A DNA stretch of 64,000 nucleotides. Origin: Bathynomus jamesi (lineage: Eukaryota > Arthropoda > Malacostraca > Isopoda > Cirolanidae). Location: NCBI GenBank assembly GCA_023014485.1, contig JAJOZX010005518.1:62001-126000 (forward strand). The letters are read 5' to 3'. The position numbers and the translations under genes were made by a program. Below, in pieces: positions 58,312 to 64,000 of the stretch (positions are counted from its first letter, which is position 1; every line of letters begins with the position of its first letter). Below the pieces are notes generated by a model that did no database searches, was not told the origin of the DNA, and saw only the letters and a program-made list of their open reading frames with translations.

Positions 58312-60556
58312 TCACTAATAGGTGTTAGGTGGGTGTAGGTTTGAATTTGTGCAATTGCTTTAGGTCTTTGTGATTGTTACAGTTCTGAGTCGAATTTTGT
58401 GATGTTACAGTTCTGAGTCGAATTTTGTGATGTTAATGAGTCTTATGAGTAAGTTTAAATTGCTGAAATAAATTTTATAACCTACACCACAGGTTCAATT
58501 ATAATTTAGTGTTTTTTAGTTAGGATAGGCCTTGAGTGTAAAGAGTAAGGCCTACTTTAAGAGTAGGCCTATTAGTAATGTAAAGTTAGGGTGGGCCTAC
58601 TAATATGCCTATTTGTTGGGCCTACCAAGTAGGCTTATGTTTGGGCCTATTATTTATAGGACCTTAAAGAGTTAAGCCTGTTAAATTAGCAAGGCTTTGT
58701 TTTGAGTTTGAAGAGTAGGACCTATTAAATAGGCTTAATGTTGTGGGCCTATTTTTATAGGACCTAAATTGAGTTATGCTTGTTAAATGAACAAGCCTTT
58801 GTTTTCGGTTAGTGTAAAGGTAAAGGGATCGGTTCCCAGTTACATAGGCCACTATATGAAAAACTATAGTGGGGTTATGGTTGAAATTGGGGTTAGGCCT
58901 AATGAGCTAAGCCTAGCCACTGCGTGTCAGTGTAAATTTTAGAGGGTTAGTTCCCATACACAGGGCCACCATGTGAAAAAACTATAGTGGATTATGATGA
59001 AATTGGGGTTAGGCCTAATGAGCTAATCCTAGCCACTCTGTGTGTTTCAGTGTAAATTTTAGAGGGGTCAGTTCCCCATACACAGGGCCACCATATGAAA
59101 AAGCTATAGTGGGTTACGGTTGAAATTGGGGTTAGGCCTAATGAGCTAAGCCTAGCCACTGCGTGTCAGTGTAAATTTTAGAGGGGTTAGTTCCCCACAC
59201 GCAGGGCCACCATGTGAAAAAACTATATAGGGCTATGGGTTGATTGCCTGTGCCCTCATCCGTTGGAAATTTCCAGCAGACTTCAGTGGAGGGTTACCGA
59301 CAAAAGCCCTATGTTTTTTCGTTAGAGAGTTATGAATATGTAGGTCTTTAAAGGACCTCTTTATATTTAATTGTTTACGGTAATTTTTAGCGTCGGGATT
59401 TTAGACGCCTATATGTTAATGAAAATGAAATTGCCTCACCTTAATTTTGCTGGGTCCTTGGTTTGCTTCGATGTAGGGCGTTACGATCATTTTCGGTGTA
59501 GGGCCGCCACGATGGAGTTACGCGACGAATTTACTTGAGGTAATTAATATAGGCAGTCACAATATAAACACTTTTAGGGATACGCCTATCCTGAAGTTTA
59601 TCATAAGGAATTCACTCAGAACTTTAGGGAAGACAAAAGCACACCCTCCCTGTTTAAAGCGTTCGCTGTAACATAAACACCCTGAGGCCACTCCTTTAAT
59701 ATATCTTCATATTTCATTATAAATTGCTGATTTGACAAAGGTTGTTGACTCTTTCTCTTTTGTATTTTGCATGGGTTAGCAAATGGAAAATTTCGTTCAC
59801 GTGAAATAAATGAAGGTTTCTCGTGGTTATACAGACCCGACGCCTACATACGGTTTCTATGTATGTATGGCAATCATTTCATTCCCATTAGGCTATGTCG
59901 CCAATCCCGAGCCAATTTTGTATAGATATTTAATTCAATTAATTAATAATTTATATTTAATTATGAAAAAAGGTATCACATATGATACCATGTTGTAAGC
60001 GCGTATAGTTTTCCATATATGGGGGGGGCGGAGAAAAATTTGTATGTTATAATCAAATTTTTGATAAACTGTGTTTTAAACCATGTGAAATGGATTGAAA
60101 AGAATGAAATAGGAATTTAGGAAGAGAGAGTTTACTCAAGACCTATTTAAATATAAAAGTTCAAACGGCCAACTTCTCAAGTTTAGTTAAAGTTATGTCA
60201 ATCAGTCCGACTCCCTTTAGGTATAGGAAATTTATGGAATTAAAGTAGTTATTAAGCATTTTAACTTTGCTCATTATGTGTGAATTTTATAAATGCTGGT
60301 TTACTGACGTGGTTTTGGAGTTTTGTCATGTTTTATGTTAACAATTTATGTTTTAAAGTGACTTCTACGTTGGTGAGTTAATTGAAATATACTGTACTTC
60401 CATGTTGTGTTGTTTGGTTTAAAGAGTTTGTACTGTATTCAAACCTCCTACCACTTCAGATTAGTCAATACCCGTAGTTTTAGTGGAGTAAATGTTACTC
60501 CTCCACAGGTAGATCTGGAGGGCTTGGGGCTTTGAATCCTGTACTGTTTTTGTGTT

Positions 60557-61310
60557 GTTTGGTCTCTGGCCATGGGAGGCCATAAAACCCTTGTAATAGT
60601 TTGGGTTGTGGCCAAGGTAGGCCACAAGACCCTTGTAATATGTTTGTCTGTGGCCAAGGGAGGCCACAAGACCCTTGTAATAGTTTGGTATGTGGCCAAG
60701 GGAGGCCACAAGACCCTTGTAATAGTTTATGTTGTGGCCAAGGAGGCCAGAAGACCCTTGTAATAGTTTGGTCTGTGGCCAAGGGAGGCCAGAAGACCCT
60801 TGTAATAGTTTGGTATGTGGCCAAGGGACCCGAAGACCCTGTAATAGTTTGGTCTGTGGCGAAGGGAGGCCAGAAGACCCTTGTAATAGTTTGGGCTGTG
60901 GCCAAGCGGAGGCCACAAAACCTTGTAATATTTGGTCTGTGGCCAAGGAAGGCCACAAGACCCTTGTAATAGTTTGGGCTGTGGCCAAGGGGAGGCCACA
61001 GGACCCTTGTAATAGTTTGTTCTGTGGCCAAGGAAGGCCACAAGACCCTTGTAATAGGTTGGGTTGTGGCCAAGGGGAGGCCACAAGACCCTTGTAATAG
61101 GTTGGGCTATGGCCAAGTGAGGCCATCAGCCCCTTGATGAATATGTTGGGCTATGGCCAAGGTAGGCCAAGCCGTTTTGATGAATTTGTTCGGCTATGGC
61201 CAAGGTAGGCCATCAGCCGTTTGATGAATTGTTGGGTTATGGCCAAGGGTAGGCCATCAGCCGTTTGATGAATTGTTGGGCTATGGCCAAGGGTAGGCCA
61301 TCAGCCCTTT
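60557..61310. repeat. 42-bp minisatellite array, unit 10
   Basis: Standard order with a local scramble near 60830 (CAAGGGACCCGAAGACC) and several one-base losses. Confidence 0.94.
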
Positions 61311-61468
61311 AGAGTAGAGTAGTTTGTTTGTACGTGTCACTGTCTAACCATATAATTTTTGGCACAAAATTATGTGCACAGAATCAGAGCGCAGCAATAA
61401 AAGCTTTTACTCTCCGATCCTTGGTTATGTTTAGACAGGTTGTTGTGTTTGAGACACATGGAAAGAGT

Positions 61469-61471
<3 letters not shown>

Positions 61472-61512
<41 letters not shown>

Positions 61513-61516
61513 TGTT
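61472..61516. repeat. (GT)n microsatellite, unit 10
   Basis: GT tract with a TTT interruption near its end. Confidence 0.94.
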
Positions 61517-61901
61517 GCATTCCTCAGAATCCAGTTGGTCTTCAAAACTTGGATTCACCACTCCAATGAAGTTAATACCCGTAGTTATGAATGAGTAAAG
61601 GTTGTGTATGATAGTATCCTACAGGTAGGTCTGGAAGGTTTGGGGGTTTTGAAGGAATCCAATCTGTTTGCAAGGAATGTATGGTCTGTTGATGAAATCT
61701 GTTGTGATTCTTCCTTTAAAAGAAGAATTGGATGTTTGGAGTCGTATGTATATATTTATATACTGTACCGTACGTATGTGTGTAAATGTGTATTTTGTTA
61801 TAGGGTTTTATTTTTGGGTTTTGGATTAGGTTAATCAATTGGCCGAGTAAAGATCCTCAAACGTTGCATTTGAGACCCTTATATCAAGCCTTGTCTGTTT
61901 T

Positions 61902-62789
61902 ATGCCTATATGTCAAATAGGATTTGGAATAGGTTGGGCCTATATGTCAAATAGGACTTGGAATAGGTTGGACCTATATGTCAAATAGGACTTGGAATAG
62001 GTTTGGGCCTATATGTCAAATAGGATTTGGAATAGGTTGGGCCTATATGTCAAATAGGACTTGGTATGCCTATATGTAAAATAGGAATTGAAATAGTTTG
62101 GGCCTATATGTCAAATAGGACTTGGTATAGGTTGGGCCTATATGTCAAATAGGACTTGGAATAGGTTGGGCCTATATGTCAAATAGGACTTGGTATAGGT
62201 TGGGCCTATATGTCAAATAGGACTTGGTATAGGTTGGGCCTATATGTCAAATAGGACTTGGTATGCTATATGTCAAATAGGAATTGGAATAGGTTGGGCC
62301 TATATGTCAAATAGGACTTGGAATAGGTTGGGCCTATATGTCAAATAGGACTTGGAATAGGTTGGGCCTATATGTCAAATAGGACTTGGTATGCCTATAT
62401 GTCAAATAGGATTTGGAATAGGTTGGGCCTATATGTCAAATAGGACTTGGTATGCCTATGTGTCAAATAGGATTTGGAATAGGTTGGGCCTATATGTCAA
62501 ATAGGAATTGGAATAGGTTGGGCCTATATGTCAAATAGGACTTGGTATAGGTTGGGCCTATATGTCAAATAGGACTTGGAATAGGTTGGGCCTATATGTC
62601 AAATAGGATTGGAATAGGTTGGGCCTATATGTCAAATAGGACTTGGTATAGGTTGGGCCTATATGTCAAATAGGACTTGGAATAGGTTGGGCCTATATGT
62701 CAAATAGGACTTGGAATAGGTTGGGCCTATATGTCAAATAGGACTTGGAATAGGTTGGGCCTATATGTCAAATAGGACTTGGAATAGGG
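61902..62789. repeat. 34-bp minisatellite array, unit 10
   Basis: 888 bp, with monomer order matching unit 4. Confidence 0.95.
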
Positions 62790-63707
62790 TCACTAATAGG
62801 TGTTAGGTGGGTGTAGGTTTGAATTTGTGCAATTGCTTTAGGTCTTTGTGATGTTACAGTTCTGAGTCGAATTTTGTGATGTTACAGTTCTGAGTCGAAT
62901 TTTGTGATGTTAATGAGTCTTATGAGTAAGTTAAATTGCTGAAATAAATTTTATAACTACACTACAGGTTCAATTATAGATTTAGTGTTTTAGTTAGGAT
63001 AGGCCTTGAGTGTAAAGAGTAAGGCCTACTTTAAGAGGTAGGCCTATTATGTAATGTAAAGTTAGGTGGGCCTACTAAATATGCCTATTTGTTGGGCCTA
63101 CCAAGTAGGCTTATGTTTGGGCCTATTATTTTATAGGACCTTAAAAGAGTTAAGCCTGTTAAATTAGCAAGGCTTTGTTTGAGTTTGAAGAGTAGGACCT
63201 ATTAAATAGGCTTAATGTTGTGGGCCTATTTTATAGGACCTAAATTGAGTTATGCTTGTTAAATGAACAAGCCTTTGTTTTCGGTTAGTGTAAAGGTAAA
63301 GGGATCGGTTCCCAGTTACATAGGCCACTATATGAAAAAACTATAGTGGGGTTATGGTTGAAATTGGGGTTAGGCCTAATGAGCTAAGCCTAGCCACTGC
63401 GTGTCAGTGTAAATTTTAGAGGGGTTAGTTCCCCATACACAGGGCCACCATGTGAAAAAAACTATAGTGGATTATGATTGAAATTGGGGTTAGGCCTAAT
63501 GAGCTAATCCTAGCCACTCTGTGTGTTTCAGTGTAAATTTAGAGGGGTCAGTTCCCCATACACAGGGCCACCATATGAAAAAGCTATAGTGGGGTTACGG
63601 TTGAAATTGGGGTTAGGCCTAATGAGCTAAGCCTAGCCACTGCGTGTCAGTGTAAATTTTAGAGGGGTTAGTTCCCCACACTCAGGGCCACCATGTGAAA
63701 AAACTAT

Positions 63708-64000
63708 ATAGGGCTATGGGTTGATTGCCTGTGCCCTCATTCGTTGGAAATTTCCAGCAGACTTCAGTGGAGGGTTACCGACAAAAGCCCTATGTTTTTT
63801 CGTTAGAGAGTTATGAATATGTAGGTCTTTAAAGGACCTCTTTATATTTAATTGTTTACGGTAATTTTTTGCGTCGGGATTTTAGACGCCTATATGTTAA
63901 TGAAAATGAAATTGCCTCACCTTAATTTTGCTGGGTCCTTGGTTTGCTTCGATGTAGGGCGTTACGATCATTTTCGGTGTAGGGCCGCCACGATAGAGTT
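63708..64000. repeat. Macrosatellite unit 11, partial
   Basis: The first 293 bp of another unit, ending at the window edge. It carries CCTCATTCGTTGG, AATTTTTTGCGTCGG and CACGATAGAGTT, the combination seen at the start of unit 6. Confidence 0.95.

Larger units (their letters stand above)
54955..59226. repeat. Macrosatellite unit 9
   Basis: It returns to first-subfamily markers: TATACTGGGGG before the poly-G tract, AAAGTAAAGTTATTAAGC without the 4-bp loss, and GTTTAGGTTGTGG in the 42-bp array. The short ORF is intact (55285-55446) and here is in frame with an upstream ATG at 55500, giving 71 codons. Confidence 0.95.
59227..63707. repeat. Macrosatellite unit 10
   Basis: The front half shares TTCAAACGGCC and CAGTCCGACTCCC with unit 7. 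The back end carries CCCCACACTCAGGG as at the end of unit 5. The short ORF region (about 59553-59713) has a one-base loss (AAACACCCTGAGG). The poly-G tract is short (8 G). Confidence 0.95.
17027..64000. repeat. 4.4-kb macrosatellite array, ten full units plus a partial eleventh
   Basis: Using the string ATAGGGCTATGGG as phase, units start at 17041, 21552, 26904, 31545, 37342, 41755, 46023, 50491, 54955, 59227 and 63708. Spacings are 4511, 5352, 4641, 5797, 4413, 4268, 4468, 4464, 4272 and 4481. The 5352 value is explained by an internal 864-bp duplication and 5797 by a 1,360-bp transposon plus its TA. All units are in the same orientation with the same internal order: low-repeat segment, 42-bp array, (GT)n linker, 34-bp array, 29-bp repeats, AGGCCTA-rich linker, three ~121-bp repeats. 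The array continues past the window. No rRNA, histone, tRNA or snRNA gene is recognisable in a unit. Confidence 0.97.

Noticed and set aside
17027..64000. rDNA intergenic spacer or histone/snRNA gene cluster
   Set aside because: No unit contains recognisable 18S, 28S, 5S, snRNA or histone sequence.

Overview
This is eukaryotic, repeat-dominated DNA with no intact conventional protein-coding gene. A metazoan source, probably an arthropod and perhaps a decapod crustacean, is suggested by a CR1-type LINE, Tc1/mariner and hAT elements, tRNA- and 5S-derived short elements, remnants of two uncharacterised protein families that I recall from arthropods and cnidarians, and the abundance of AGGCCTA-type satellite motifs. 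The species assignment is inference.

The layout has three blocks. (1) Positions 1-3450 hold a tandem array of 0.69-0.96 kb units. Each unit has a C-rich CCATTACCCC minisatellite, an 88-bp near-perfect palindrome and a roughly 380-bp non-repetitive spacer. (2) Positions 3450-17026 are a graveyard of decayed mobile and gene-like sequence. In order it holds a two-part relic of an unnamed metazoan protein, a mariner-like transposase relic, SINE-like fragments, a CR1-like LINE on the minus strand (ORF1 with coiled coil and SGNH esterase, ORF2 with endonuclease and reverse transcriptase) carrying several frameshifts and stops, a 5S rRNA-like fragment, two tRNA-like fragments, a decayed hAT-like element enclosing three copies of a ~340-bp repeat and another gene relic, a duplicated ~490-bp sequence, a minisatellite with a 45-bp-arm hairpin, and a 165-bp hAT MITE with a perfect 8-bp target-site duplication. 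(3) Positions 17027-64000 are a macrosatellite: ten complete units of about 4.3-4.5 kb (5.35 kb where an internal duplication occurred, 5.80 kb where a transposon inserted) plus a partial eleventh.

Each macrosatellite unit has the same internal order. A ~1.3-kb low-repeat segment contains a conserved minus-strand 53-codon ORF and a poly-G tract. It is followed by a 42-bp minisatellite array built on a GTGGCC/GGCCAC hairpin, a (GT)n-containing linker, a 34-bp minisatellite array, a short run of 29-bp repeats, an AGGCCTA-rich linker and three ~121-bp repeats. Variant monomers occupy the same relative positions in different units, so the array spread by copying whole units rather than by independent monomer expansion. 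Subfamily markers switch along the array, which points to unequal exchange or gene conversion. A 1,360-bp Tc1/mariner-superfamily element with a TA target duplication interrupts only unit 4, so it arrived after amplification or did not spread.

Nothing here forms a pathway or operon. The most noteworthy object is the 4.4-kb macrosatellite with nested, hairpin-bearing sub-repeats. Many single-base indels in units 7-10 look like long-read consensus error as much as biology, so apparent frame breaks there should be read with caution.
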